The translations under genes were made by a program, and so were the position numbers. DNA of 64,000 nucleotides, from NCBI GenBank assembly GCA_009760855.2, contig WPIO01000088.1:732001-796000 (forward strand). Direction: 5' to 3'. This document shows, one piece after another, positions 10,812-22,501 of the stretch; the stretch's first letter is position 1; each line of letters opens with the position of its first letter. The notes under the pieces are model-generated. The model worked only from the letters and a program-made list of their open reading frames with translations, was not told the DNA's origin and made no database searches. The DNA comes from Cristatella mucedo. Its lineage: Eukaryota; Bryozoa; Phylactolaemata; Cristatellidae.

Positions 10812-11170
10812 GTGGCATTGTATCAAAGTAGCATCAGAAGGGCATTAGAAAGGCGAGAGCGGCATGAAGAGATGCTTGGTATGAGAGACAAGGATATAGT
10901 GAAGACGACTGCCACAGCAGGCACCTTAAATTCACATGCCAATGACGATCGCACTGAAATTGTTGCCGTGCTAGATGCTTTAGTGAGTGCACAAAGAGCA
11001 ATCGTGCAAAAACTCAAAGCGATAGCAGTACTTTACTTGTATATTGCCGATTTAAAATAATAAATTCAATCTCAAATCAATGCCCATGAGCTAAATTAAG
11101 TATTAGAGTTATACGATGGCAAAACAGTTTCAGTACGGGAGGAGTTAGCAGAGGGGTTAGCAATACCTAG
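10812..11170 (+). pseudogene. Decayed coding stretch, unknown product
   Basis: One plus-strand frame runs as a charged, helix-like peptide (RRALERRERHEEMLGMRDKD near its start). It then continues in the same frame through three TAA stops to 11179, with peptide-like text (QSQINAHELN, VLELYDGKTVSVREELAEGL) between them. All stops are TAA, one change from CAA (Gln), as expected of decay by C-to-T change. The family is not recognised. It may be a relic of a coiled-coil protein or of a transposon. It lies tail-to-tail with the tectonin exon. Confidence 0.3.
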
Positions 11171-12086
11171 TAACACCTAAGTGTGCGAATCTCGCCAAAA
11201 CTTCCAAGCAACCATGCAATGCCGGATGAGCTTAATGAGACGTCGACAGCAGAAATGTTCAAGTTGAGTGACTGCCATGAGCTTCCAACCGGGGTGGTGG
11301 AGCTAATTCCCTCTCGAGAGACGACAGCGCCGTTAGTTGTGATGGCGAGCAGAACGTCTCCCGCAGTCGCAATCCTGACGAAGTTACCCGGTACGGCTAA
11401 CCACGTGCCCGGACAAAATGGCGGCGCGCAGCGTGAGTCTTGTGAGTAAAACAGGCTGCCATTGGAGGCCAGTACCCACAGACCGGATGGACCGTACGTC
11501 ATCTCCGTCCACACTTGCCAACTGCACAACTTAAGTGTGGAGCAGGCCGTAAAGTAAGATCCGTTGAGCACGAACAAGTGACTGTTCAATGACAACCCGT
11601 AGAACGTCGACTCGTTTCCGCTGCCGAAGCCGAAGCGACGGATCTGATAGGTACTGCAGAACGAGGACGACTGTGCAGACGCCCCGGTTGGATCTAAGGC
11701 AAAGGTCGTTGAGCTAATAGTCGAGCTGATGCCGTAAGCAAGCTGCACTCCGGACCGCACTGCAGACAAGGCCGACGAAGCTATGATTTTTATCCATCCG
11801 GTGCCCACGGAAGAGGCGTTGCCGTAGGTGCCCAATCTGTAGATAGCAGTTCCTGCCGACGACAGAGCCCACACTCCAGCGAGTCCAGCCGACAGAGATT
11901 GAGCTTTGCTGTTAAACTCCCACGGTACGATACCTAAAACTAGATTACTGGCACATAAGTCGGCAGCAATCTCAAAGCGGAGCTGACAAAGGTAGCCGAG
12001 CCGTGGCACGAGGAAGTTCCGCGTCAAGGCGTCAAGCGTTTGCCAAGGGGCGAAAAGGCTGGTCTGAAGCCAGTTCGCGTCCCTTG
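11167..12086 (-). CDS. Gene 2, tectonin beta-propeller exon (C-terminal)
   Basis: The exon begins at 12086 after the acceptor gctcttccctag, phase 1, and ends at a TAG stop at 11167. It encodes about 305 residues made of tectonin-type repeats. The signatures are GVWALSSAGTAIYRLG with GTGWIKI, GPSGLWVLASNGSLFYSQ with GTWLAVPG, a TNGAVVSREG blade with GSSWQSL, and VSLSSSGIAWLLGSFG. Tectonin propellers are sugar- or lipid-A-binding lectins. At least four blades are visible. Asn-X-Ser/Thr sites fit a secreted protein. A decayed relative lies at 34985-35840. The exon probably ends gene 2, although a weak donor (cttag|gtgtta) just before the stop cannot be excluded. Confidence 0.75.
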
Positions 12087-12852
12087 CTAGGGAAGAGCTC
12101 TATTTCAGTGCTGGGATACTCGAGACTCTCAGCTCTCAGCTGAGGTCGCTGAGTCACTGGGTCACTGAGGTCACTGGGTGCATGAGTGCATGCATGAGTG
12201 CATGCTGAGTGCATGCTGAGTGCATGCTCCGAACGCGGCGAGGACTCTGGAGACGAGAGCTGAGGGGCAGAGAAAGGCACCGTGGATTCAGGCGGCTGCT
12301 GCTGAATAATCTCTCTAGAAACAAAAGATGAAAGATGAAAGCAGATGAAAGAGCCCGATCGCGCTTTTCAGGCGCTAGGAAGAAGTCACGAGAATGTTTA
12401 CCGCTAGTAGTAATTACTGCTGAAACGAGTGTAGCAGCAGCAGTCTGATAGATGAATTGCGAAACTGGTCAAAGTTTGTCAATCTGAAGACATAGGCATA
12501 GGACTTGAAGTAATCGTGAAGATGTGTTGAAGTAGGTAACATGGCTGCGACGTAAGAATGCCGATAAATCCTAGGTGTCAAAACAAAGCCGACGAGATCG
12601 GCTTAGCTAGTCTTTGGTTCGCTCGCGTCTCATTTTATGAATGCAACGCCTAACTAGTGGTAGCGCATTCGGACCTCCCCTAAAACATCGAGCCATCCCA
12701 TCAGTACTCGCTAGACGGGCTCGTGGATATCTCAGATGAAGAGAAGCGGTAGCGAAGGGGTCTGAAGGGCTGGCGAAAGACCATCCTTGTCTCGCGTGGG
12801 TGAAGGTTCGCTGGCTCGAAGAGGAAAACGGTGATAGTGGTGAAGCTGACGA
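12087..12852. other. Intron of gene 2
   Basis: It holds a small tandem repeat at 12146-12230 (gagtgcatgct and gtcactg units). No exon was recognised in the remainder. Confidence 0.4.
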
Positions 12853-13115
12853 TATTAATAATAATAATAATAATAATTCACTTGATAAAGCGCCCTCAGA
12901 GAACCTAATCTCTCTCTAGGCGCTTTACATTTGCTGTAAAGTGAAATGCAATTGAATGGTAAGTAAAATCATGCTTGAAAAACAAACGAAATGACTAATA
13001 TGGTTAGGGGTGACATGCACGGGGTCAGCATGCAAATGCGGTTAGTGGCAGCATGCACAGTGTCAGCACGCATAAGCACATTAAGGACGAATCATCACAG
13101 CGGATCCACTAACTG
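12853..13115 (-). mobile_element. LINE 3' tail fragment
   Basis: The tail begins with an AAT repeat (minus-strand 3' end) and runs through the family untranslated region to the words equivalent to gggacccactaa. It is almost the same length and content as the insertion at 44703-44957. Confidence 0.85.
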
Positions 13116-13220
13116 ACGATGCGGCTCAGGCCCTCGCCAAAAGAGCAGCCAGAGGACGGCACGGAGCCACTCCCGATGGCGTCGACGACAAGCTGCCCGA
13201 GTGTAGAGCCAAAAGATGCA

Positions 13221-13350
13221 AGCTATCCCGTCGGCCCTGTAAAGCTATCCCGTCGGCCCTGTAAAGCTATCCCGTCGGCCCTGTAAAGCTATCCCGTCGG
13301 CCCTGTAAAGCTATCCCGTCGGCTCTGTAAAGCTATCCCGTCGGCCCTGT
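13221..13350. repeat. 22-bp tandem repeat, six copies
   Basis: The unit agctatcccgtcggccctgt plus aa is repeated with a single base change in one copy. The array lies inside the intron of gene 2. Confidence 0.95.
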
Positions 13351-13599
13351 CGGCTTCAGGCGCTGGAGCTTGAGATGGCATGGGATGAGCAAGCACCGGC
13401 GGAGTCTGGACGTCAGTGGGTCGGTAGGACGAGCGCAGCTTGAACGGGAGGTACTGAAAGCAGGGCAGCCACCGCCCGAGGAAGTGGTGGGAAGTCGGTC
13501 AAGCGTGGAGGGGCAGCCTGGGCCGGAAGACGGGAGGCGGTGGCCACCTCCTTCCCTCCGCGGTCTCTCGGGGCGGCCTCACAGTCTCAACCAAAATGG

Positions 13600-13985
13600 C
13601 TAACAATGCTGCAGCTGGCGCGCGGTTGAGGCAGCCTGCAGGCCTAGCTGATTTGCCCGGCAGCATGACAACGCCAGCAGACATGCTCTAGGCATTTCTC
13701 GTAAACATGCTCCTATGAGCCACAGTTGGTGCAGCACGGAGGCTGCCTCTCATATCGCACGGAACAGGCCTCGCCGTCAATCGCGAGGACCGAAGGGATC
13801 TGTTTTTCAATCGTCATGATAACGAAACGTCGATCGGAAACCATCAGGTCGTAGATACGAGTGGTCTTGACCTCCGTCACTTTGCCCAACGCCCGGTGCA
13901 CCCTGGACCCGCAATCACCATTAGTGTCCAAGTTGAGGCAGTCAATGACTATCCACGCCTGTTGGTCTCCCGGGTAACTGGCGCC
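13600..13985 (-). pseudogene. Retrotransposon ORF1-like fragment with zinc knuckles
   Basis: The minus strand reads a gag/ORF1-like stretch: VTEVKTTRIYDLMVSDRRF, then IPSVLAIDGEACSV and a CCHC knuckle (CTNC, then H and C at the right spacing). A second Cys-rich motif (VCWRCHAAGQ) follows. A TAG stop falls inside the first knuckle, so it is inactive. It probably comes from the nucleic-acid-binding ORF1 of a non-LTR element. Confidence 0.5.
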
Positions 13986-14190
13986 AGGGTGATTATCTGA
14001 GATGGGAATCCATGTGAGCTAGGAACCGTTAAACATCCACACGCGTTACGAAATTACAAAATATTTCGCATGAGAATTTCTCGGAAACGCAAGGCACCAA
14101 ATTTAGTGCCCCTATTGACCTATTGCTCTAGGAAATATAAGCTCATCCAGTCCAGAATGCAGCTTGCGTTTGTTGTTGCGAACAACTCAC

Positions 14191-14754
14191 CGCTTGAATT
14201 AGAGAGAGCAGGCCGGAGAGCAGACTCGCTGCATTGAGCTGTCGAGCTTGTCGCTGGCGTGGTCGTGCCATTAGATCTTGACGGAGTGGCCGTCGACTGA
14301 TTCGAGCTCACCGCTGCTGCTGCAGTGGTCGCTGTAGAGTTGGAATTCTGGGACTTCCGAGAGAGCGCAGTATCCACCGAAGACTCTTCGCCTTGGGGGT
14401 TTGACGTGCTGGCAGCCGCGGACAGAATGGCTGTATTCGTCGGAAGTTGAGTGGCACCGGATTGATCTGGGATGATCGTCTGCAGCGTCCTCGCCATAAT
14501 AGAATCAGATGAGCGAGTCTCCTGAGAGACTCTTCCATCACTCGATGCAGCGGCGGCGTCCTCAAAGGGCTCGGACGACGTCGAGGCAGAAGAGTAGCCA
14601 TTTGATGTCAATGATGTCACACCGGCGAGCCAATCGTAGTACTGCGCCGTAACTTGGTCGATGTTGCTGCTCAGACGCGACGAAGTTAAGCTTGACGACC
14701 AGCGATGATCACTTGATGCCGTAGCATAGCTTTCGGCTTCCGTTTTTTGATCTC
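14191..14754 (-). CDS. Gene 2, long Ser/Thr-rich linker exon C
   Basis: The exon is 564 bases, with acceptor at 14755-14756 (tttcttcatgaacag|) and donor at 14189-14190 (cttgaatt side, aattcaagcg|gtgag), phase 1 at both ends. It encodes 187 full codons. The N-terminal 40 residues are more ordered (QVTAQYYDWLAGVTSL). The rest is dominated by Ser, Thr, Ala and Pro with several Asn-X-Ser/Thr sites, like a mucin-type stalk. The end reads NSSG, resembling the NSG that closes exons A and B. It would sit between linker D and the tectonin exon and hold the propeller away from the PAN head. Confidence 0.6.
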
Positions 14755-15047
14755 CTGTTCATGAAGAAATAAAAATAAAATGTAGTCGACGGTGGCGACG
14801 TCATTGCGCGGTCAAGCATCAAGTACCGTGAGTAGACGTCGTGCAGTTTGCAGAGACGCCACTCTCTAATGCTTTTTAATCGGCATGCCAACGATTTGTT
14901 GCTGGAAATTGTTTGTACGAGCTTGAATACTGTTAAGACTTTAAAATCTGCGAATGTGGTTATTTGACCATCAAATGTGCTGCCTCTAAAACACTAATGA
15001 CACTTTGGAAATGTTCTTATAGTGCATCAGCGTTAAATAAATAAATC

Positions 15048-15215
15048 CTAGCTGATTAAACAGCCTCTTTTTGTATAGTGACAGAAGAGCCTTTACGGCT
15101 ATCACCACCGCTTGCAGTGGCGATAAAGAATCGCCCGCCGCAGGAATCGAACCCACGACCTTGGGACCAAGGTCGTGAAAGCAACCACCTTACCTAGTGT
15201 GCCATCACGGCTCAC
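15048..15215 (-). mobile_element. tRNA-derived SINE, copy 1 of a dimer
   Basis: The minus strand begins gtgagccgtgatggcacact (A-box region), has the B box ggtcgtgggttcgattcc, then a conserved body (gcgattctttatcgccactg) and the tail aaaaagaggctgtttaatca. It joins head-to-tail to the next copy. Confidence 0.8.
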
Positions 15216-15224
15216 CAAATAAAT

Positions 15225-15394
15225 GCTAGCTGATTTAACAGCCTCTTTTGTATAGCGACAGAAGAGCCTTTCCGGCTATCACTACCGCTTGCAGTGGCGA
15301 TAAAGGATCGCCCACTGCAGGATTCGAGCCCACGATCTCGGGGCCGAGTTCGTGAAAAGCAACCGCCTTACCTAGTGAGCCATTACGGCTCACA
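15225..15394 (-). mobile_element. tRNA-derived SINE, copy 2 of a dimer
   Basis: Same family and direction as 15048-15215, with B box gatcgtgggctcgaatcc and the same tail. Differences between the two copies show they are not a very recent duplication. Confidence 0.8.
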
Positions 15395-16061
15395 CAAGGC
15401 ATCCAAGTTAGGATGCCCACTGTGCTTGCTTGTAAACCACCCAGATTGTCCGAGGTTTAGGAAATCATTACTTGATTGACGCTAAGTTTATAGTTTTCTT
15501 GCTCGAGAGGTTCAGTATTTTCTCCTACTGAGAGCAGCAAGACAGTTTTAGAGCAGATGCCTCAGCATCGGCATCGTAATTAGAGAAACAGGCTGCCCGC
15601 TGGATCCTTCTCGTTAGACATATTTATAATTGCAGATAAATGGTGGCCAACTGCCGTTGCACACGCAAACTCCGCGCGACCTAAAAATGACGGCAATCTC
15701 TCTCCACCAAAGTTTGAAGACACTTGGCTCAGAACTAGATTCCCCCAATTGCTACTTCATGAGCACCCAATTGTGCTTTTCTGACCAGGGCTGCGCTTTC
15801 CTTGAAATTAACCCGTTTTTAGTGAAAAACTGAAGAATTATTGTCTTGCTTTCACATTTTGTAAGAAACAACTGATAGTGAATAAACATGAAATGTATTT
15901 AATTACCATTTATGCTTGACTTGACCCTTTAAAATAGGGCAGAAATGAGTATATTTTCCTTATTTTTGCTTAATATCACTGTAGCCGCTATACTTAAGTG
16001 ACAACTCTGCCTGTTAATGAAGGGGGTGGCATTAACTCAGGTTACCAGAGTTATTTATATA
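15395..16061. other. Intron of gene 2, no feature seen
   Basis: AT-rich sequence. The short plus-strand frame at 15630-15833 has no splice or family support. Confidence 0.35.
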
Positions 16062-17500
16062 ATAATAGTAATAATAATAATAATACATTTTATATAGTGC
16101 CCTCAGAGAACTCAATCACTTTCGAGGCACTTTAAATTTGCTGCAAAGGAGCCGCGGTGAACCATGATGGCACACTAGGTAAGGCTGCTCCATTCACGAC
16201 CTCTGTCCAGAGGTCATGGGTTCGATTCCTGCGGTGAGCGATCCTTTATTGCCACTGCAAGTGGTGGTGACAGCCGTAAAGGCTGTTCTGCCGCTATACA
16301 AAAAAATAAGCATTTTAATCAGCCTGGGTTTTTTACGATTGAATGGTTACTGGTATCATGCTCTATAAACAACAAGAATTGCATGGTTATGGGTGACATG
16401 CACAGTGTCAGCACGCACAAACACATTAAGGATGAATTACTGGGACATACTAAATCCTGTCATTAATAGATGCTTTTTTGTTTATTTTTAAATGTGGTTG
16501 AGTCAGGAGATGTCGTGACACAAATCGGAAGTGAGTTCCAGGCTTTGGGAGCATACGAACTAAATGCACTGTCTCCAAAGGATTTGAGGTTTGTACGAGG
16601 TAGGGGTAAACAATTAGATTCCGATAAGCGAGTGATATGATGCTTAGCCTTTGGGGCAGTAGATCTGATAGGGAGGCTGGAGCCATAGAATAATGGGAAC
16701 TAAAAGTTAGCGACAAACCTTGAGGTCGATCCCTTGCTTGACTAGGACCTATTGCTGGTCTGCGAGAATTTGTTGAGAAGTGTCAGCTGCGACACTCACC
16801 AGGTCGTTACAAAAGTTGAGACGGGACGTCACAAATGCATGGACTAATTTAGATTTGGTCTATCTTTCCAAGCAAGTCCAAATTTTAGCTATTTGATGTA
16901 GCTGGAAATAGGTAGAATTGATCTAATGAAAGGTAGCTTAGGAATAGGACACATAGATTGCTTGCAGATTTAACACTAGCCATGCTGGCAGAGCATTGAT
17001 CTGATTTTGAGCTTTAGGTTTTCCAATTTTTGAATCACACTTGGTTTGCCCATAACTAGTAGTTTGACTTTTCCTATTATTGGATTTAAGAAAGTTTGTA
17101 CCATTCCATGTGTAGATAGCATCAATACATGCAGTAAGGGAATTGAGAGAATTCGAGGTGCTCGAAGGCTGCGAGGGATCAAAGAAAAGAACAACTGAGT
17201 GTCATCTGCATAGAAGCGAAAGCCGAGATTGTGTCTGGCAATCATATCGGCAAGAGGGAGAGTATAAACCACGAAAAGACCAGGACCAAGCATACAGCCC
17301 TGAGGTATCCCATGTTTTAGAGGTTCATCGGATTATCTTTGTCCATTAACATCCATTTTTTGGAGTCTCCCACTGAGATATGATCTAAACAATTGCAATT
17401 CAGTGGCAGTGGTGTTCAGTCGAGGGGCTCAAGGAAGACTTGGTGATCGATAGTATCAAAATTTGAATAGCCTCAAGTAGACTGGCCATATCTTTGCAGA
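16062..17500 (-). mobile_element. CR1/L2-like LINE with nested SINE
   Basis: This minus-strand element has its tail at 16062. After an interrupting SINE (16152-16326) come the 3' untranslated region and the RT back to the DTIDHxVFLE region near 17480. The RT core reads GLRFYADDTQLF-like text. Several frameshifts make it inactive. Confidence 0.85.
16152..16326 (+). mobile_element. tRNA-derived SINE nested in LINE
   Basis: The plus-strand copy has accatgatggcacactaggt (A box), ggtcatgggttcgattcctg (B box) and an aaaaaataagcattttaatc tail. It splits the tail of the LINE at 16062-17500, so it is the younger insertion. Confidence 0.85.
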
Positions 17501-19210
17501 AGAATATGCTATTACGACGATACTGAAGAAATTTTAAAGAGATCGTGCCGGTTTCTTTGACCACTTACTTCCACACTTTCCGGAGCCTAGATGTCAGATG
17601 TCCAGCATTAGACTTCACAAAACCGAGGTTTCTGGTCGTCAGCTATTTGAGGTCTTTCTGGTTTGTCGAAAATTGGCGGCCCTTGCTCAGCTGCATGCTG
17701 GTGAAATTGAAACACGGATCTTAGACATATTAATCACAGTCTGACTGCTCATGCTGCTCTCTCTCTCTCTCTCTCTCTCATGAAGATGACTGCTGATCCC
17801 TCACTGAAGGGGTGGGACAGGGACCTCAGGACAGGTCTTCACTTGGGTCACGGATGAAGGAACGCAATGATGCGTGATGGGAGCGTGCGCTCTCGCCAGT
17901 TCGATCAGTTCAAAAGGGTTTACCGTACAGAAGTAGCAGCACCTTAAGCTGTCATTTGGTTCCCTCAAACTTCTTTGGTCAGAAAATATCATGACTCTCT
18001 CTTTTTCTACCCTGGACTGGCCTTTAAACGTATCGAAATTGTATACATTAAAGAATTATGCCTCACGACGTCTTGCTAAATGTTTGTTAGGTGAGAAATT
18101 CCATCTAGGGTTAACTTTACCAGCCTCGAATACCTTAACAGGCGCTTTCATGGTGTAATTTTAGCTCCTGTTTAGATCAACTGTCGTTAAACGTAGCAAA
18201 GTGCATCTGCTGGGTATAAGGCAATCTCTCGATTCTATCGTAATCGAGTGTAGTTGTGCCTCCTCTGTTACTTTGAAAAAATATAGACTAAAATTTCTGT
18301 AAAATGAACCTGTACTTTTTCCATTTTATGAATACAAATCTATTATTTTACGTGAACTAAACCTGAATTATTCAGGTACGGCCCAATGCAGGCGATAAGT
18401 GCACACCTGGTATTCTCATCCTAACATCTCCATATTCATCTCATCGTAAATGCAAAATCAGATAATTTCAAAATATCAATTTCTGGCCTATATAATACAT
18501 TTTTATTGGCCAGTAGCAATTTTATATTTATTTATTGATTGTTCTATTTATTTCTCTTTATTTATTTCAGGCATCTTAAATTAGGAAAACACGTTTTTTG
18601 CCGCAAGGCCAAAGGTAACTGACATATTGTACCTTCTATTTTAATAAAATTGGTAATATTTATTTTATTTATATTGCATCCCGTTTTCTGGTTTGACGCT
18701 TTAAACATTCCTTTAAGAGAAGCAACAACTAACAGTTGCTGGCAAGCAACGCTTCGTGCTACTTAGCCGAGCTAGCAGACACGGACAAGATGGAGACACT
18801 GGATCGGGATGGGTAGTGGGAACCTTTCCTAGTAATGTGCATTTAATCATGTTCCTAATCTAATTAATTAATTCATAGTAATTAATATTATATAATTTAG
18901 TCGAAATTATCTGGATGTCATGTTTTAAAATAACTTCTTATAATTAATTTAAATTTTTAATACATAATAATAACTAGTTTAAAAGTTTCATAGTACAATA
19001 ATAATGTAATATTAATGATGAAGACACTCGGGATTGGTAACGGAGTAGTACGGGACGGTCACGGAATAGGTACGCTGGTTTTAGTGGGAAACCCCCTGCT
19101 TAGCTACGAGCATTTAACTGTACTCACAGGCAAGCAGGCGAAGCACACGAGAATACTAATTTCATGTTTATAGCAGCTCATGAAGAGCTTAATGGAAGAG
19201 ACGCCTCTTG
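17501..19210. other. Intron of gene 2, mostly AT-rich, no gene seen
   Basis: It contains a short (CT)n at 17759-17780 and an AT-rich stretch from about 18480 to 19010. Short frames at 17801-17992 lack support. Confidence 0.4.
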
Positions 19211-19214
19211 AGCA

Positions 19215-19650
19215 AATACCTAATACCTTTACAAATACCTCGTACAAACCTCAAATCCTTTGGAGACCGTGCCTTTAGTTCGTACGCTCCCAAAGCCTGG
19301 AACTCCCTCCCGACCTGCGTCAGAACATCCCCTGACCTGACCACATTTAAAAAGAATTTAAAAACACACCTATTTAGGACAGTATTTAGTGGGTCCCTGT
19401 GATGATTTGTCCTCCATGTGCTTATGCGTGCTGACACTGTGCAGGCTGCCACTAACCATATTTGCATGCTGACCGTGTGCATGTCACCCCAAACCACGTT
19501 ATTCATTTTGTTCGTTTATCAAGCATGATATGACTTGCCATTCAATTGCATTTCCCTTTGCAGCAAATGTAAAACGCCTAGAAAGAGATTGAGTTCTCTG
19601 AGGGCGCTTTATCAAGTGCATTATTATTATTAATATTATTATTATTGGCT
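19215..19650 (+). mobile_element. CR1/L2-like LINE, 3' fragment
   Basis: The last RT codons (PRTNLKSFGDRAFSSYAPKA and following) are open to a stop near 19402. The complete 3' untranslated region and a TTA-rich tail follow. It is 5' truncated and well conserved. Confidence 0.9.
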
Positions 19651-19953
19651 AATACTTGAGCGACGCCAATTGGATGCAGGTGGTGCCACATGACGGAACT
19701 TCCGTGCTTTAGGTGTAAGTCAAATTACAAAGCTGGAGGTAATTCCTGCATTTTTATTGCTTAAGGAGGATTGTCGCACTAGGTCTCCCGAGTGGGTGTC
19801 ACCCCAAAGCTATCGAGAATAAATCGTATTTTCTTTTAAAAATAGAGACTTGGTGGATATTTTCACGAATTCGTTACAGAATCTGGAAAATAGACATATT
19901 TTAAATCCATTAGTGGAGCGATATGAACAGGAACAGCGCTACAGTTTCCTCAC

Positions 19954-20124
19954 CGTCCAATGTTCTTGGGGTAGCAGTTGTGCTGACTCTACTAGCCATC
20001 GAATTACCAGCTGCAGTGGCTTCCACGTATGCTCCAACATTCTCGCTTGACAGGCTGCGGCAACCGACGCAAGAGTCAATACTCTCTGTAACTGAAAGCC
20101 CAGTAACATTTTCGGCTGCTGCTA
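19954..20124 (-). CDS. Gene 2, linker exon D
   Basis: The exon is 171 bases, with acceptor at 20125-20126 (tattgctcattttag|) and donor at 19952-19953 (ttggacg|gtgag), phase 1 at both ends. It encodes 56 full codons with a CVGC cysteine pair, Asn-X-Thr/Ser sites and a Thr/Ser-rich end (RVSTTATPRTLD). Its splice sites and phase fit exons B and C on either side. No family was recognised. The paralogue for gene 1 would lie just left of the window, because 1-60 matches 20190-20250. Confidence 0.5.
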
Positions 20125-22222
20125 CTAAAATGAGCAATAAAATTCCTTAATACCTCAAGAATTTTGGCTAATTGCACGCCTGGCTTTATACGGGTAATTG
20201 TATTAGGTTCCGGAACTTTCAAAAATGCTTGGAGAAAAGCTGAAGCAGGTTCAGAGCTAAATTCATCGTCGTGATCATGGTCGTGATCCTATTGTCATTT
20301 TTAATCAATCCGGCCATTTTTGTGTACACGTTTACAAAACTAGATATCTTTGATAATCTTTTAATAATGTATTCTATCTTTATTTATATTTATTATTTAT
20401 TTCAGCATCTTCTTACTCTTACAGTGACGACAAATACAGTCACCTCACTGTGAAGCCACCCTTTTCAGCCATGCTTCCTTTGCAGTACACGTACAGTTCT
20501 AAGAAAGAGATTGAGTTCTCTAAGGGTGATCTACAAATTTATTATTTTAATTAACCTAGCTAGTTATTCGACACCAAGGCCAAGCATCAACGCCAAAAGC
20601 TAGCTTTACTGGTTTGAATTTACTTAAAAGCGATTTTCCTGATATTTCTAATGGAATCATTTGACTTGAAATCTGGATGTCTACTTTTACGGAAAAATAC
20701 TAGGCAGTATGGGATGCACCATATTTATCTTGATCGACTGGTATCACTTGCATTGCAATAGTTACGCACATAATAGGTATATAATAGCTTTTCAATAGTT
20801 AATGTAGCCATAGTTCGGTAAGTACCTTCGGTTGTTTTAAAAGCAGCCGTGTGCGACTAGTGTGCGTGGATCTCGAAGACGAAGGGAAACCTAAAACTAC
20901 CGATTGCTAGCAATCTAGAATCGAGACCGGCATATGAGCGAGTGAGCATTCTGTAGCCCAACTTTCAAGCTATGTGCAGGAATTTTACTTTGTGAAAGAT
21001 AATTCTGATTATATTGATTGATCTATCTGTAATTGAAGTAAGTAGATTTCAGACGTAGATTCGTGCTAATATGTGATCAATTTAAACTCCTTTAAGAAAA
21101 TCATTTACGAGGTCCTATAGGAGCAAATAGAATAAAAGTGCCACAACTCACGTCAGCAGATGTTTGATTCGCGATGAGTTTGCGACAATTAAAAACTAGC
21201 TCTGTGATTTCGAAAGTAAATTGAAAATAAATGCTGAGAGGTGCTTTCCTATTAATTAATATTTGTAGAAGAAAATTATTACATTTAGTACCACCATGCT
21301 TTCTCGATGGTTTGCGGGGAGATATGTACCCGTGGAAGCTCAGCAGCTGATGACCTTGATGTCCAAGGTCTTACCGCTAGCCCCAATTCTCTCACTGCGA
21401 GAGGGCTCAAGATATACCTGAAGAATGTATTCATATTCTGTTATATTCGCTGCAATACTGGCGTTTGCACAGCCTGCCACTTATTTTTCTTAGGCACTTC
21501 ATGTTCTTCCATACCTATATGCTTGATCTTTTAATGGTATTGACAATTAAGAAGTTCTCAAAAAACGTGAGAGAAAGATTGACTTTATCAAAAGCCAACC
21601 TGATATAAAAACTTATAAAGGCCCATTAGAATAAGCAAGCGAGCTATTTTGTACCCAGGAATCGGCGATGAATCGGTCTCGTTTGATATTTCGATTGTTG
21701 GTAATATTGGTTATAGGGGTGATATTGCGGTTTTGCATATAGGAATGGCGGTAACAATCCTGGACTAAAAAGCATATGTATCTTCCCATCTAAGTATTTC
21801 GGTTATATATTCGAGAACTTCTTTAAACAATTTTACGAAGGACTTCCTCGGCGAAATTCCACGGAATGGTACAGCGGGCAAAGGTCAAACGTTCGGGACG
21901 TGCTCCCAGTCGATCCTTATCGCAACGGTGGATGTTTGAAGACGGAGTAACTTTCTAAACAGGAAGTAGAAGATTAGATCGGCGAGACGCCGCTGCGACG
22001 GTCATCCTGTGTGCACGAAGAGTTGAAAATTGTAATCGTCGTCGATTAGCAACAAGCGGAAAAAATTAATGTTTCAAAAAACGCTAGGTTTTCTGTTCGC
22101 CGTGGCTCGATAGAATCATCGTTACAGCGTTACACGTTCTCTCTTGAGCCTGTCCCTGTTCGCAGATAACCAATTCTTAGAGGCAGACCAGTGGCAGACA
22201 AAGTTGCCGAAAAACGTCTCAC
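20125..22222. other. Intron of gene 2, left part of duplicated block 2
   Basis: From about 20195 it aligns with 1-2590. It includes a LINE-tail relic at 20440-20560. The frame at 21307-21534 has no splice support. Confidence 0.45.
20440..20560 (+). mobile_element. LINE 3' tail relic
   Basis: The words ttctaagaaagagattgagttctctaagggtgat, broken up, followed by an ATT-rich end match the LINE tail. It is strongly diverged. Confidence 0.55.
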
Positions 22223-22501
22223 CTGAATTTTGAGCAGTTCTATACGAAACATTTGTTTGACCCGAGCTCGTGATCGAGATCGAGGTCGAGGTCGAGGTCG
22301 AAGTCGGTGTCGAGTTCGGTGTTGAGGTCGGTGTCGAGGTCGGTGTCAAGGTCGGTGTCGAGGTCGGTGTCAAAGTTGAAGTCGAGGTCGAGGTCGGTGT
22401 CCAGGTTGAGGTCGTGGTTGAGGTCGAGGTGGAGTAATGAGTGCCGGTGGTTTGAAACGGTGAGTTTGAAACGCCAACGTCCACCAGTGGTACTAATGCT
22501 G
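22223..22501 (-). CDS. Gene 2, expanded Ser/Thr/Pro linker exon B
   Basis: The exon is 279 bases, with acceptor at 22502-22503 (cattcagcttcttttcag|) and donor at 22221-22222 (aattcag|gtgag), phase 1 at both ends. It begins like exon A (LVDVGVSN, then QT) and ends NSG. Its middle has grown into about fifty residues of alternating Ser, Thr and Pro (TPTSTSTSTLTPTS type), written by hexamer-like gaggtcggtgtc repeats. The difference from exon A is 150 bases, a whole number of codons. It probably forms a rigid O-glycosylated stalk after the PAN head. The joined model is supported by phase and paralogy, not by transcripts. Confidence 0.65.

Noticed and set aside
10812-11170. Alternative genetic code with TAA read as Gln
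   Set aside because: The genes found elsewhere use TAG and TGA stops normally and carry no internal TAA codons. The TAA codons occur in one decayed stretch only.
13221-13350. CRISPR-like array of 22-bp repeats
   Set aside because: The repeats are contiguous, without unique spacers, and the genome is eukaryotic. It is a simple tandem repeat.
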